From the NCBI RefSeq assembly GCF_033115175.1, contig NC_084835.1:84937948-85001947 (forward strand): a DNA stretch of 64,000 bases, given 5' to 3'. The DNA comes from Lepus europaeus (Eukaryota > Chordata > Mammalia > Lagomorpha > Leporidae). The notes under the pieces are model-generated. The model ran no database searches and was not told where the DNA came from. It worked only from the letters and a program-made list of their open reading frames with translations. Positions within the stretch are counted from its first letter, which is position 1. The number at the start of each line of letters is the position of its first letter. Shown in pieces: positions 1-12,083 of the stretch. The position numbers and the translations under genes are program-made.

Positions 1-2810
1 TCTGGTGCTGTAAATCCAGTTCTGTTGAGAAGGTGACCAAGGGTACGTCAGGTGCAGAGCCACCATGTAGGTCTGTGTAGGTCGTTCTCGGCCCGTGGAC
101 AGACGCTGACAGAGGCTCAAACCCAGCTGGTGTTTTCTCTGCACCTGTTGACCCTGGGCAGTGTCATCTTTTCTCATCTGCCCCAAGACTCCACTGGGCT
201 GTCAGGGCCTGCTTGGACATCCCCCCCATGCTCCTAGAGTAAGGGAGGCTGTGGATGAGGGGTTCAAAGGCTAATGACTCCCTGAGAATTCTTGCTGCCA
301 TCCTCCATGAGACTTCATTCCTCATGGTCATGAGATGTCTGCTGCTGCACCTGCAGGCCCCATACCCACATTCCAGGCAGGAAGCGGCAAGGGCGGAAGG
401 TGTGGGGCACAGACTCTGTACCTTTTTATTCAGGAAAACTAAAGCCAGAACTAAGTCCCGGGCCCAGTTTGTATGTAGAGAGTCCAGGGGGGTGATTGCT
501 TTATCTGACACCTCACCGGCCTGACAAAATCGGGGTCCTGCTGGTCAGCAGGGAGGAAGGAGTGGGTTTGGGGTGGGTGCCCTGCAGAGCCCGGAGCAGC
601 AGGCTCCCCAGATAGGCCTGCGTTGCTGTTATAGGTTGTACCATTTCTCTTCATTGCCTGTTCTCAGCATTTTTCAAACTTTTCTCATTCCTTTTCAGCA
701 TTCCACACAGGATATTTTAAATTAGATTTAAAAAGCTAAATGGAGAATTTGCAGGGGCTCCTGACAAGTTGATTTGATTAAAGGTAGAGAAGACACAGCT
801 TGCCCTGCAGAGCAGGGATGCGTCTGCGCCACGTGTCCCTGGGAGCCCCTGCTAAATGCCCATGACCGCACCCACAGGAATTGCCCCTCCCGGCCACCAG
901 ACCCCAGAACAGCTGGGATGCTTTCAGTTGTTTTCTTCGTGGAGAAATTTGAGTTTGTTCCCGAAAGCACATTTAAGGATCTAAAATAGAATTGCGGTAA
1001 TTAGGCTTAGAGGGCCCAGGAGGATGTCAGTAGGGCTTTGGCCTGAATCTGCCTGCTGGCTCCCCATTGCTGATGTTGCCCTAGGCTGCCTCCGCAGATG
1101 GATCCGCTGCTCCCAGGCCCAGCCAGTTCCCTGCATCAAAGCAGAGGGTGAGGCCTGAGCTCAGGAAATGGGTTGGTGGGAGGGAGCCTGCCTACAGACT
1201 GTGCTCAGAGCTCTGTGTCTGGCTCACGATGTCCCCTCGGATATGGCCCCATTACACCTCCAGCCTCACCCCTGGCAGGTAAAGCCACTTCCATCGCCTT
1301 ATCTTCCAGGCTGGGTCCTAGGTGTCAGCTCTTACAGACCCAGAGATACAGCTGTGCTGTGTTGAGCCCCCTTGCATAGCCAGCACACCCGGCTCCATGC
1401 TGCGTGTGTCTGTTCCTTGCAGAGAGCTGCTGCCCCTGTTCATCCTGCTGCCCTAGGCTTGTCACACGAGTCACAGTGGTCATCTTCCCCCAGCTGTGCT
1501 GTGAGGGAAACCCGAGCAGGAACAGGGAGCTTGCTGGGCCAGGTGTCCTCCCATTTGCCCCTCCATTGCCACCTGCATGTAACTTTCTGAGATCCAAAGG
1601 AAAAGGCCGAGAATTGTGCTCATAGCTCTGGGCAGTGATGAGTGTTGGCTGAGCACTCCACATACCGTCTTGGCCTGTGAGGGCAGTCGTGATGAGATAC
1701 TGTGGACCGAGTGTCTTAAAGAACTTTATTTCTCACAGTTCTGGAGGCTGTGAAGCCCAAGATCAAGTTGCTGGCCAGTGTGGGGAGGGCTCTCCTTCCC
1801 TCGCGGATGGCAATCTTCTTGCTGTGTCCTGTGTGGTAGAGGAGGGAGCTAGTACTCTGGTCTTTTCTTAGAAAGATGCTAATCCCATCATGAGGTCTCT
1901 CCTCCTGACCTCATCTAAACCTCCAAAAGCCCCACCTGCAGATACAGCCCCACCGGGGACTTTCACATACGAATTTGGGAAGAATGCAAATACTCAGTCT
2001 GTTCACACTGAGTTCTGGCCGGGGTAGCCCTGGGCTGGGTCCACAGAGTGCAGAGATGAGACAGGCCCAGGGTCTGCCTTTAAGGAATATCTGAGGCAGC
2101 AGAAAAGCCACACACAGGGGCGCTCTGAGGATGCAGGACACCCCTTGTCACTTGCCCCTTTGTTGGCCTGTATGCCTGTTCGTCCCTCATTCGTGTTCAC
2201 CAATGCATGCCCTTTCGTTTCTCTTCCTTGGAAAGCCCCTCTTCACGCACCTGGGGGTAGCAGCACAGTGGGCAGGGAAGGTGAGGAGCTCTGGAAGAGA
2301 GGGCATAGGATGTTTGGTGAGAAGGGGTTCCGGGCGTGCTGCTGGGCCAGCCCGGCTAGGTGCTCCTCCTCTGTCCCATCCTCTCAACACAGGAGCTGCC
2401 TTCCCTGGGCAACACCCTGTGCACTAAGGCCAACCAAGACTCACTCTGACACCTTGCAGTCTGTAGGGAAGGAACTCTGACAGGTCCTGGTTTTGTTTTC
2501 ACTGCTTTTATGGAAAAAAAAAAGTTTATTTGCAAAATATCACATGTTTCCCAATTGAAGGAAAATCAATTTTATTTTGTAATGTGTCTGAATCGTGAAG
2601 TTCCATTGCCAATCTGAGCTTGGCGGCTTCTCTGAGCTTAATCCTTGATCTCTGTCTTGTGTGCTGAGCAGTAGCCAGTCCTTCCCTGAGCTGACTCAGG
2701 GCCATTTGTTTTCATCTCTAAGTAGGTAGTGTGTTTGCTTTTAATAATGGAACGCAGAAGGGACCCAAAGTGATGCATCAATCTTAGATTCTCTTTGTTT
2801 TATCACCAAG
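1..2810 (+). other. FHOD3: FHOD3 intron, 3' part
   Basis: This is the 3' end of the intron before the first coding exon in the window. It ends in a pyrimidine-rich stretch and an ACCAAG acceptor. Apart from an LTR relic at about 1640-1990 I see only unique-looking intronic sequence, with no credible exon. The short open frames here lack splice context and recognisable protein similarity. Confidence 0.85.
1640..1990 (-). mobile_element. MaLR/MLT1-type LTR relic
   Basis: The stretch carries the familiar ancient-LTR phrases on its complement: a hydroxyl-type run around tatttctcacagttctgg at about 1728-1746, aatcccatcatgaggtctc near 1880, and the ctcctgacctcat block near 1903. Divergence is high and the element is not coding. 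The family assignment is from recognition only. Confidence 0.5.
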
Positions 2811-2969
2811 AAAACTGCTGCAGATGGAAAAAGGCAGGAGGTCATTGTGCTGGATTCCAAGAGGAGTAACGCCATCAATATCGGCCTGACAGTGCTGCCC
2901 CCTCCGAGGACGATCAAGATCGCCATCTTGAACTTTGATGAATATGCCTTGAACAAAGAAGGCATTGAG
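2811..2969 (+). CDS. FHOD3: FHOD3 coding exon: FH2 domain, knob region
   Basis: This 159-nt exon is phase 0 at both ends and supplies residues 1-53 of the part seen here, from KTAADGKRQ to NKEGIE. It contains the FH2 signature [19 protein letters not shown] followed by [13 protein letters not shown], the part of the FH2 core that in formins builds the knob contacting actin. The acceptor is ACCAAG after a T-rich tract and the donor is GTAAGC. FHOD1 has [19 protein letters not shown] here, so the sequence favours FHOD3. The lasso and linker that precede it in the FH2 ring are upstream of the window. Confidence 0.97.
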
Positions 2970-3799
2970 GTAAGCGGTCTGCCGAGCACTGTTTGTGTTC
3001 TGGAATATGTCACACGTGTAAGGCGTTCTTGTGTCCAGCGTGACTTCCGTAGGATGCCTTGCTGTGCGTCTGTCCTCAGCAGCCTCAGGATAATGGTAAC
3101 GATACTCACAGTTTTTAGCGGCTGGGGAGAGAGCTTCACTTGGGCTGTGACGTTCAGAGACTCATATTCTTTGGCATGTTTATCACCCTCCCTCTGAGCA
3201 TGCTCTGCCTACTGTTAAGCATCAAAGAACCTGCTAACCTCCTCTGGAGGCTGCTGTGGTCTCCTTAGTGTGTTCAGTGGGTACATGTGGAGTGAGGCTG
3301 TCGGTCATGCTCACGTCTGTGTGGAGCACCTGCTGTCTCTCTTGGCACTTACTGGGCGGTGATAAGCTGGATGGTCCATGCCAATTGAGGCCTTAGTATT
3401 TGTTAGTATGAATGACAAAAGTGGAGAGAGATGAAGTGATATGGCCGTGACTGTGACCATGTGGTGGCCCAGCTGGAGCCACGGTTCATGGTCTTCTACC
3501 AAGCTATGCTCTGTCTTCACCATGGGCTGGTTTGTGCAGATTAAATGTGAATACCAGAGAAAGTGTGGGCAGAGGCAGTGGCCCAACACATGGATTCCTA
3601 CAGATAGAAGACAGCCTGAGAACCCACCGGGGCAAAGCAGGCACCTGGGGGACATTGCTTTGTGGTGTTGAGTGATACCCAACCCATGCTCCCGTGGGCA
3701 AGAGCTCTGGGTTCCCTCAGGTCCCCCATGTCATTGGGCTCCTTCACGCAGTCTTACTTGAAATACTTGAGCATAGCAGGAGAGGGAGCCAGTGAGGCC

Positions 3800-3803
<4 letters not shown>

Positions 3804-3831
<28 letters not shown>
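3804..3831. repeat. (GA)14 microsatellite
   Basis: An uninterrupted GA dinucleotide run of 28 nt, followed by an imperfect AAGCAAGCGAGCGAGCG tail. It is likely polymorphic. Confidence 0.95.
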
Positions 3832-3835
<4 letters not shown>

Positions 3836-3999
3836 AAGCGAGCGAGCGTGAGCCCCATGCCAGGCTCACCCACAGCCCCACGTGTGAGAGGGAGTGGTGG
3901 GCACATGGTATGTACAGAAGTTTGAAGCCAGCTGGAAGGTGTGCTTGTGCCTTTGTGCTGTGGAAAAAATGGTCCCTTCAGGGGAAAACTATTCCTAGA

Positions 4000-4402
4000 G
4001 CCCCCGCCGTCAACATTCATGCCCAAGGTGACCTTATTTAGAAATAGGATCTTGTCGACGTAATGAAGTTAAGGTGATGTCATAGTGGATTAGCGTGTGC
4101 CCTAAATCCGATGGGTGGTATCCTGAAAAGAGGCGAGACACTTGGACAGGGACACAGGAAGGAAAATGCCATTTGAAAACAGAAAGCATACAAGCAGCCA
4201 CGCAGAAGAGAACACCACGTGACGATGGAGACAGAAATCAGAGTGATGTGTTTACAAATCAAGGAATGCCGAGGGTTTGGGGGAAGGAGCAAGGTTCTGC
4301 CAACACCTGGACTTAGGGCCTCTGGCTTCTGGGTTGTGAAGGAATCAGCTCTGTTGGGTGGAGTGGCCAGATTGTGATTCTTTGTTATGACAGCCTTAGG
4401 CA
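4000..4402 (+). mobile_element. MaLR/MLT1-type LTR relic
   Basis: The order of landmarks matches an ancient MaLR LTR: ggtgaccttatttagaaat at about 4027, ttaaggtgatgtca near 4069, gccctaaatccgatg near 4098, tcaaggaatgccgagg near 4259, and a terminal tttgttatgacagcc at about 4381. It is non-coding and old. Confidence 0.65.
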
Positions 4403-5178
4403 AGCCACGTGAGGCCCAAGCAGCTTGGCTCTTCTGCCAGGAGCAGGTGTCCGAAGGGAAGTGCATTCCCTCCCCACTGCACAGGAAGCTGCACTCTGAG
4501 CCTGGAGTCCAGGCAGGCAGCCAGCAAGAGGGCACAGGGGGTGTAGAGGGGTCAGCGAGGCGACAGCAGCCACTACAAAGAGGGACATCGAGGCAGCAGT
4601 GGTCTGCCCTTGAGTGAACTTGGATGAACCCGTCTGAGAAAAAGGTGTGGGCCTTGGCGTACCCTTGGGCCATCATATTTACTTAACAAGTCCTTTAGCC
4701 CTTGCAAACTTCAGATTCATACATGGAGTGACTTCAAGTTCAGCCAGAGCCAGCATGACTGAGGGAAAAAATGACCAATTTTCCTTTTAAAAATATTTCC
4801 CCTCTTTGTCATGAGAACTTGAAAGTCCACCAGGAGAGATGGATTCCTTTGGGTTTTTCCTTTGTTCTTTCCTGAAATGTTGCTCTCCCCAGGTGGGGAA
4901 AGTTTCAGATATGGTAATTTACTGAGTTTAGAATGAGCCTAATTATTCTTTGTCCCTGTCTGACTGGTTTCCAGTTGAGCATCCTTTTGATCCCGAATGG
5001 AATAATGATAGCACCAATAATTCCAGCACTTCCAGGAATCGCAACATGGCACTCAGGCTGGCTTCCGTAGGCTTCCTACTGTGGGCAAGGCACCAGGTAG
5101 AGCTGTACAGATTCTCATCAAAAGCTTCCAGGATACCTACAATGAGACTCCCTGTTGTAGAGATGAAGAGTGAGTTCC

Positions 5179-5511
5179 GGCCAGCGCCGTGGCTCAACAG
5201 GCTAATCCTCTGCCTTGTGGCGCCGGCACACCGGGTTCTAGTCCCGGTCGGGGCACCGGATTCTGTCCCGGTTGCCCCTCTTCCAGGCCAGCTCTCTGCT
5301 GTGGCCTGGGAGTGCAGTGGAGGATGGCCCAAGTCCTTGGGCCCTGCACCCCATGGGAGACCAGGAGAAGCACCTGGCTCCTGCCATCAGATCAGTGTGG
5401 TGCGCCGGCCGCAGCGGCCATTGGAGGGTGAACCAACGGCAAAGGAAGACCTTTCTCTCTGTCTCTCTCACTGTCCACTCTGACTGTAAAAAAAAAAAAA
5501 AAAAAAAAAAA
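5179..5511 (+). mobile_element. Lagomorph C-repeat SINE (CSINE), young, full length
   Basis: The tRNA-derived head has an A-box-like TGGCTCAACAGG and a B-box GGTTCTAGTCCC. The body is well conserved, with a CT-rich stretch and an A(24) tail. The 7-nt target-site duplication GAGTTCC flanks it at 5172-5178 and 5512-5518. It diverges little from the other young copies in the window. Confidence 0.96.
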
Positions 5512-5552
5512 GAGTTCCAACATTAGTCTGTGCCCAAGTTCACAAGCCAGAG

Positions 5553-5602
5553 AAAAGAGGGAGAGGGAGGGGGAGGGGGAGAGAGAGGGGAGAGAGGGAG
5601 AA
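5553..5602. repeat. Purine-rich (GGGA)n low-complexity tract
   Basis: Nearly pure G/A sequence with GAGGGG and GAGAGAG units, directly downstream of the young SINE. Confidence 0.85.
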
Positions 5603-5931
5603 AATATGAGCTCAAGGGCCCACGTCTTCCAGGCAAGTTGTGGGCTTTGGGGATGGCTGGCCCAGGAGAGACCCTCAGGTCTCGGTTTGTGCAAAGCAGT
5701 AGCAGGGAATCCAAAAGGGGAGTGAGAAGCATGCAGGTAGCAATGCAGTGCCTTTATGCAGCTGCCTATGGCTTTCCACCCAGGAGCAGCTTCTGTACAG
5801 AACAATTGAAGTGAGGAGACACAGCCATAGAAAACACTAGTCAACCTGACCGACACTTCATTGTGTCACAAGTCCTCAATACATTCATTGTAGCAACACT
5901 GGGAGGTACCTTTTTTGTTTTGTTTTCATCT

Positions 5932-6112
5932 AAATCAGGGTTTCTCAACCTCAATACTATTGACATTTTGGGTTATACAATTTTTGTCCATTGTAGGATG
6001 TTCAGCATCCTGGCCACTACCTTCTGGGTGCCACTAGCACTTATCCTGCTCCCACCACCAAAAAATGTCTCCAAACATTGTCAGATGGACCCTGGGGGCC
6101 CTTGATCTAAAG
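5932..6112. mobile_element. Ancient DNA-transposon-like relic (probably hAT group)
   Basis: The characteristic series gtttctcaacctcaatacta, ttgacattttggg, tgtaggatgttcagcatcc, ccaaaaaatgtctccaaac and gaccctgggggc matches a well-known old mammalian non-autonomous element that begins and ends with related sequence. The exact family is unverified. Confidence 0.5.
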
Positions 6113-6861
6113 GCTGTGTATGTGTTCCTCAGCGACTCAGTCTGGGAGAGCGCCCTCTTAGGGAATGTGGAATCCAGGGTGCTCCGTCATCACCTGCCAC
6201 CTCTGGCCATGGGTCTCAGAGACCCAGGGGACACGGATGTCTAGATCTGTTTGAACCAGTACCCAAACTCATTCTCCCAGCTTGTTGTTCAAGAGTTAAA
6301 TCAAGACCGAGAAGAGATGGCAGTCTGTACATACAGATCTTTGCTAATAAGATTTCCAACTTGCACCAAAAGGGCCTTTAGCCAAAACGTCTGCTTCTGG
6401 GTTGTGGGCAGTGTAGCGTGGCACCACAGTGTAATAGAGCCATTTGAAAGCTCTGTGTACCTAAACGTAATTAGGATATTTTAAATGCTATCTCTGGCTA
6501 TGCTTAGCAACCCAATGGTATGTATCTGGGTTTGTCATGCAACCTCTTAGAATAGTTAACTTCATTAAGGAAATAATTTTTTGTAAGAGTGTTAAACTTT
6601 AGGAAATGATTTTTGGGGCTATCTCTCAGCATGAATAATACTTTCCCAAATAAAATGTCATCAGATCATCACAAATGGAAGTATAAAAATATTTTCTTTT
6701 TTCCCTCTTTTCTAATTTTTAATGTTTGGCTACCCTGAAGGTAGCACCATTGAACAGTCCCAATGACACGTTGCTTGGCTGTCAGGCCTGTCAGTAGCCT
6801 AGGAAATAAAGTTTCCTTTGTCCATGTATACAAAACTACAACATATTTTTCCCTTAATTGT

Positions 6862-7112
6862 TTTTTTATTTCTTTATTTGGGAGGGAAAGAGAGAGAATT
6901 CCCATCTGCTGGTTCACTCTACAGATGTTTACAAAGGCCAGGTGAAACCCAGGAGCCAGAAATACAACCAAGATCTCCCACATCGGTGACAGAAACCTAC
7001 TTGAGCCATCGTCGCTGCCTCCCAGGGTCTGCATTGGCAGGCAGCCGAAATCAGGAGCCAGAACTGGGAATCAAACTTGGGCACTGCAGTGTGGAATGCT
7101 ACTTGGGCTTAC
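6862..7112 (-). mobile_element. CSINE, old, diverged
   Basis: In reverse orientation it shows the T-rich tail complement, atctgctggttcactct, gatctcccacat, a gctgcctcccagggtctgc block, and the head complement near 7080-7110. It is substantially diverged and has no clear target-site duplication. Confidence 0.8.
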
Positions 7113-7396
7113 TGCCCTTCCTTGCAGCATCTTTTCAAGTAGGTTATGTTGTGCCAGGCCTGTCTGCAGGTACTGGAGTTGCAGTTGGCTCAAAAATGCC
7201 AAGGAACTAGAATATTCTGATGATAGGATGCAGCAGTGATGTGAATTTTGCATTTGTGGTTGAATTCCCGTGATCTGTGGAGCTGGTGCCAGGAGGGGAG
7301 GAGCATCCCTGGGTGGTTCTCCAGCTCAGCCTTTGTTGATGCATCCTGGCTTCAAGAAAATCATTCTATGAGTTGGATGCAGTAATTTCTTTCTTT

Positions 7397-7714
7397 TTTA
7401 TATAAATATTTTTTCATGTTTTTGAAAGGCAGAGTTATAGAGACACAGAGGCAGAGAGAGGGAGAAAGGTCTTCCATCCACTGGTTCACTCCCCAGATGG
7501 CTGCACTGACGTGAAGCCAGGAGCCAAAAGCCTCTTCCAGGCCACCCACGCGGGTGCAGGGGCCTAGAGACCTGGGCCATCTTTCACTGCTTTCCCAGGC
7601 TATAACAGAGAGCTGGATAGGAAGTGGAGCAACCAGGACTTGAACCGGTATCCACATGGGATGCCAGCACAGCGGACTGGGGCCTTAACCAGATGTGCCA
7701 CAGCACCAGCCCCA
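7397..7714 (-). mobile_element. CSINE, older subfamily
   Basis: Reverse-oriented copy with tgaaaggcagagttatag, ccactggttcactcccc, ggccacccacgcgggtgcag and the head complement gtgccacagcaccagcccc. It lies inside the FHOD3 intron. Confidence 0.9.
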
Positions 7715-7950
7715 ATGCAGTCATTTCTGTCCCAGCAGGCCTTAATAAGTGGTCATGAGCATAAGAGACTCACAGATAGGAAAGGGGAACATCCAGCTCA
7801 CTGGTTGTAGAAGGCCCACAAAATCATTTGATCTGGTCCTAGCAAGGCAACTGCAGGATTTGAAAGTCCACAAATCTATGGAAGGCTAATGTTTAAGTTG
7901 ATGAATTTCTATGGTCTGCAAATGATTCTATAAATATCCAAATGGCCCTT

Positions 7951-7970
7951 GGCAAAAAAAAAAAAAAAAA
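7951..7970. repeat. Poly(A) tract
   Basis: An 18-20 nt A run in unique-looking intronic sequence. No retroposed body was recognised upstream of it. Confidence 0.7.
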
Positions 7971-8737
7971 AGGATCCCTACCCCTGCAAAGTAGTTTTAA
8001 AAAAAAGTTGCTTCTGAAAAATAAGTACATGTATAAAAAGGCAATTTCTCATGAGAATATGCAAGTTGTACCAAACCAGGCCCAATCCTGAGTGCTCCAA
8101 CTTTGTGCTGTTGTCGCCAAAATGCTTCTGGTAGATTCTTACCCAAAGCTGTAGCCAGGATTCTGTTCAAAACCCACAAATCCATGTAGTTACTCATTGT
8201 AGTCTCATCTCTACATAAATGACATAGCAAACCTGATAGCATTTGTGTCCATTTAAAAAAAAGGAGATTTCTTCATTTTTCTCTAAAATATAATTTCAAA
8301 TACAAAAGCAACTGCACTTACAGTGGTTTTTCTTGGAGGAAGCACAAAGTGCTGAGGTTGTCATGCTTTGGTCTTGTTTGATGCTTGTTTTGCTGCGGAA
8401 CCCAATGGTGATCATACAATCGCCACCAAATCTAACGTGGAAGAACAAACTGGGGATGCCTCTTCACGGGAAGGTAGGGCCGTAAGTTAGAGGAGGAGGC
8501 TGTGACCAGCCATTCCACTGTCTGCAGGTATTTTTATTGTCAGTGATGTGTAAAGAATAAAGTGAAATAAAGTGACAGATGGCAATGTCATAAATCTTCA
8601 ACAGTGAACAAATGGTTTAAATTAGAGAAGTGAAAAACAAAAGTAAGAATGTTTGATTACTTTCTCTGAGTAGTAATGCAACCAAAACCATTGCAGGAAA
8701 ATGCCTCCTAAATGTTGTAAAAAAGTATTGACAACTT

Positions 8738-8739
<2 letters not shown>

Positions 8740-8770
<31 letters not shown>
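8740..8770. repeat. Poly(T) tract, 31 nt
   Basis: A 31-nt T run followed immediately by CAG, so it resembles a strong splice acceptor. No open exon follows. Confidence 0.9.
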
Positions 8771-8944
8771 CAGAATTCTTGTCCTGCATGCCTAGAACAA
8801 TTTAAGTATTAAGGAAGTTAAATTTTAAATTTTAGTTGACTTTTCATTTTGAAAATTAGTTGAGTTTAAATCATGGAAGCTTTTAAAGAAGCAATATCTG
8901 CTTGAGTTATTTTGGTTATTTTAAATTCTATATATATGTATATA

Positions 8945-9243
8945 GACATATATTTGAAAGGCAGTGACAGAGAGGGAGAAACGGGAAGAGAGAGAGCTTC
9001 CTTCCACTGGTTTACTCCCCAGATGGTTGGCAAGAGCCTGAGCTGGGCCAGTCTGAAAACAGAAGCCGGGAGCTCCATCTGGGTCTTCCATGTGGGTGGC
9101 GGGAACCCAAGTACTTGGGCTATCATCTGCTGGCCTCTCAGGCAAATTAGATTGGAAGCAGGGCAGCTGGGACTCAACTGGTTCAGATAATGATGGCAGT
9201 ATTGCAGGTGGCAGTTTAACCCGCTGTGCCCCAGTGTGGGCCC
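8945..9243 (-). mobile_element. CSINE, older subfamily
   Basis: Reverse-oriented copy: ttgaaaggcagtgacagag, ccactggtttactcccc, tgtgggtggcgggaaccc and the head complement cgctgtgccccagtgtgggcccc. The tail side is an AT-rich tatata stretch. Confidence 0.9.
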
Positions 9244-9471
9244 CTTTGGTTATTTTTCATGCCCTCTGTGTGGACAGACAGAGGGCAAGCCTGAGTCACT
9301 GTCACTAAATACCTCCTGATTCTCAGATTCTACCCAGATAGCCTCAGTGTTTGAGCCACGATGAGGTGAAAGTGGAAATGGGAGGTTCCTAAGGGCTCTG
9401 AGTTGCATCTTCTGCCACTTTGCTCTGACTGCAACACTGAATGTGAGGGAACAGCCAAATATTCATGGCAA

Positions 9472-9520
9472 ATGGAATTATAGGCAGCAGCTTTACCTGC
9501 TATATCACAATGCTAGCCCC
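9472..9520 (-). mobile_element. CSINE head fragment
   Basis: Only the complement of the SINE 5' head remains, as gcagctttacctgctatatcacaatgctagcccc split over about 49 nt. It lies 52 nt upstream of a + strand CSINE. Confidence 0.7.
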
Positions 9521-9571
9521 ACAAATATTTTCTCTTCTGTTTCTTTCTAAAAGTTTTACAGTAAATAAATC

Positions 9572-9893
9572 TGGAGGAGGCATTGTGGCATAGTGAGTTA
9601 AGCCACAACCTGCAATGCTGGCATCCTATATGGATGCTGGTTTGTGTCCCAGCTGCTCCACTTCTGATTCAGCTCCCTGTTAACGCACCTAGGAAGAGAG
9701 CAGAAGATGGTCCAAGTCCTTTGGTCCCTGAACCCAGTTTGGGAGATCCGACTGAAACTCCTGGCTCTTGGCTTTGACCAGGCCCAGCCCTGGCTATTGC
9801 AGCCATCTGGGGAGTGAACCAGTAAAGAGAAGATCTCCCTTCAGTCTCTCCCTCTCTGTAACTCTGCCCTTCAAGTACATAAAATAGATTTCT
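9572..9893 (+). mobile_element. CSINE, older subfamily
   Basis: Sense-oriented copy with a diverged head (gaggcattgtggcatagtga), tcctatatggatgctgg, gggagtgaaccagtaaag, the CT-rich stretch, and an aagtacataaaatagat tail. Confidence 0.88.
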
Positions 9894-10225
9894 AAGAAAA
9901 ATAATATTAAAGTTTTGTAGTGTTTTATTTCACTTTTTGACCTGTGATCCATTTTGAGTTTATGTTTCAGGTGTAAGGAACAAATTGAGGTTCATTTCTT
10001 TGCATATGGAGGCCAGTTGTTCTGATATAATTTGGTAAAAATATTACCCTTTCTCCTTTGAATTGCCTTTTACCTTTGTCAAAATCAGTGGGCTATGTTC
10101 ATTTGTCTTATTTCTAGACTGTCTATTTTGTCCTGATCAGTTTTTGTTTATCGCTTTGCCAATGACACTCTGTTCTAATTGCTGTGCTTTTATAGTTCTT
10201 AAAGGCACTGTGATTCCTCTAAGGT

Positions 10226-10540
10226 TCTTTTTTAAAAATGAATTAATTTTTTTCTTTAGAGAGAGAGAAAGGGAGAAAGGCAAGCAGACAAAAAGAGAGG
10301 TCCCTTCTGATGGTTCATTCCCCAAATGCCCATGACAGCTAGGGCCAGAGCTGGGAGCTTGGAATATAGTCTTGTTCTCTTGCACGTGGATGACAGGAAT
10401 CCAATTATTGATGGTATCACAGCTGCCTCCCAGGGTCTGTATTGGCAGGAATATGGAATCAGGTACAGGAGCTGGGTATCTAATCCATGTACTGTCACTG
10501 GGACCTATGTATCTTACCTGCTAGGCTAGATGCCTACTCC
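10226..10540 (-). mobile_element. CSINE inserted in L1 relic
   Basis: Reverse-oriented older copy with gagagagaaagggagaaagg, gctgcctcccagggtctg and a diverged head ending near ctagatgcctactccc. It splits the L1 ORF2 relic. Confidence 0.82.
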
Positions 10541-10597
10541 CAAGGTTATTTTTGTACATACATGTATATTTGGGATTGTTCTAATTCTCTAAAACTT

Positions 10598-10927
10598 TTA
10601 TTTATTTTTAAATGATGTATTTATTTGAAAGGCAGAATGACAGAGAGGGAGAAACAGATGGGAAGATTTTCCATCCACTGCTTCCTTCCCAAAGTGGCCA
10701 AAACAGTCAAGGCTGGTCCAGGCCACAGCCAGGAGCCAGAAATTCCTTACAGATCTCCCACATAGGTAGCAGGGGGCCAAGTACTTGGGTCATCATCCGC
10801 TGCTTTCCCAGGCTCACTAGCAGGAAGTTGGATGAGAAACAGAGTAGCCAGGACTCAAACTGGTGCTCCAATATGGGCTGATGAGTTGCAAGCAGTGGCC
10901 TAACCCCTGTGCCGCAATGTTGACCCC
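10598..10927 (-). mobile_element. CSINE inserted in L1 relic
   Basis: Reverse-oriented copy: tttatttgaaaggcagaatg, gatctcccacataggtagca, tcatccgctgctttcccagg and the head complement gtgccgcaatgttgacccc. Confidence 0.88.
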
Positions 10928-11212
10928 TTGCCATAACTTTTAAGTCATCTTGTCTGTATGTAAAAAACAGTCATGTTGCTACAAAACTCTTGTTGTAATT
11001 GAGATAAATCTATGGGCAAATTTGGGGAAAATAAAAATTAATCATGACTGTATGAAGTCTTTGAATTCACGAGCACACTGTGCCTCTCCATTTGTTTAGA
11101 TCTTATTTGCTTGCTTTTATCAGCATTTTCTAGTTTCCAGCACACAGATCTTACATGTGGTCTGTTACCTGTGGGTTTCACTGAAATAGCATTTAAAAAG
11201 ATTTTAGTTCAT

Positions 11213-11531
11213 GGAGTGGGCATTTGGCACAGCAGTTAAAATGCTGCTCGAATGTCCTCATCTGATATCAGAGGATCTGATTTGAGTCCCAGCTCCAATC
11301 TCCATTCTGTCTTTCTGCTAATGTACACCTGGGAGGCAGCAGATGATGGCTCTAGTTCCTAGACCTGTGGCATCCACTCGGGAGACCCAGATTGTGTTCC
11401 AGGCTCCTGGCTTTGACTTGGCTCAGCCTTAGCTGTTGGAGCCATCTAGGGAATGATCCAGCAGATGGAAGGTCTCTCCCTGACTGTCTCTATTTCTCTT
11501 TGCATTTCAAATATAATTTTAAAAATCAAAA
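11213..11531 (+). mobile_element. CSINE inserted in L1 relic, sense orientation
   Basis: Sense-oriented copy: ggagtgggcatttggcacag, ctgatatcagaggatctga, cccagattgtgttccaggc, ccatctagggaatgatccag, then a tttcaaatataattttaaaa tail. Confidence 0.85.
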
Positions 11532-11746
11532 ATAAAAATTAGTTTTCTATCAATTTATAGAAATAAAATTTTTATAACTTTATATAATTCAACATTGTTA
11601 AACTCACTTTTTGTTTCAGAATTTTTTGTAGATACCATATAATCTCTTTATGTAAGCCATATTGTCATCTGTGGATATGAGCACTTTTTTGTTTTCCAGT
11701 ATGAATGTCTTTTATTTTAATGTGCTGGACTAGAAGCTACATACGG

Positions 11747-12083
11747 TTTTTTTTTTAAGATTTATTTATTTATTTGAAAATCAAGAGTTGCAGATAGAGA
11801 GGGAGAGACAGAGAGAGATTGAGATCTTCCATCTGCTGGTTCACTCTCCAGATGGCTATAACAGCCAGGGCTCAGCCAGGCTGAAGCCAGGAGCCAGGAG
11901 TTTGATACAGGTCTCCACCTCGGGTGCAGGGACCCAAGCACTTGGGCCATCTTCCGCTGCCTTTCTCAGGCTATCATCAGGGAGCTGGATTGGAAGTGGA
12001 GCAGCCAGGGCACGAACCGCTACCCATGTGGGATTCCAGTGTTACAGGTAGCAGTTTAACTCGCTATGCCACAACGCCATCCC
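11747..12083 (-). mobile_element. CSINE inserted in L1 relic
   Basis: Reverse-oriented copy with the poly(T)/TTTATT tail complement, gatggctataacagccagg, ggtctccacctcgggtgcag and the head complement tatgccacaacgccatccc. Confidence 0.9.

Noticed and set aside
5189..5250. tRNA-like A-box and B-box sequences, which could suggest tRNA genes.
   Set aside because: They recur in every CSINE head, lack a complete cloverleaf, and are followed by the SINE body and poly(A) tail. They are tRNA-derived retroposons, not tRNA genes.
4950..5483. A 177-codon plus-strand open frame with a methionine start.
   Set aside because: Its second half is CSINE sequence, and the first half has no recognisable similarity or splice sites that match FHOD3 phases.
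8740..8773. T(31)CAG, which looks like a very strong splice acceptor.
   Set aside because: All frames after it meet stops early (for example the plus frame after CAGAATTC), and no donor-defined open exon with a compatible phase follows. It is more likely a poly(A) tail remnant on the opposite strand.
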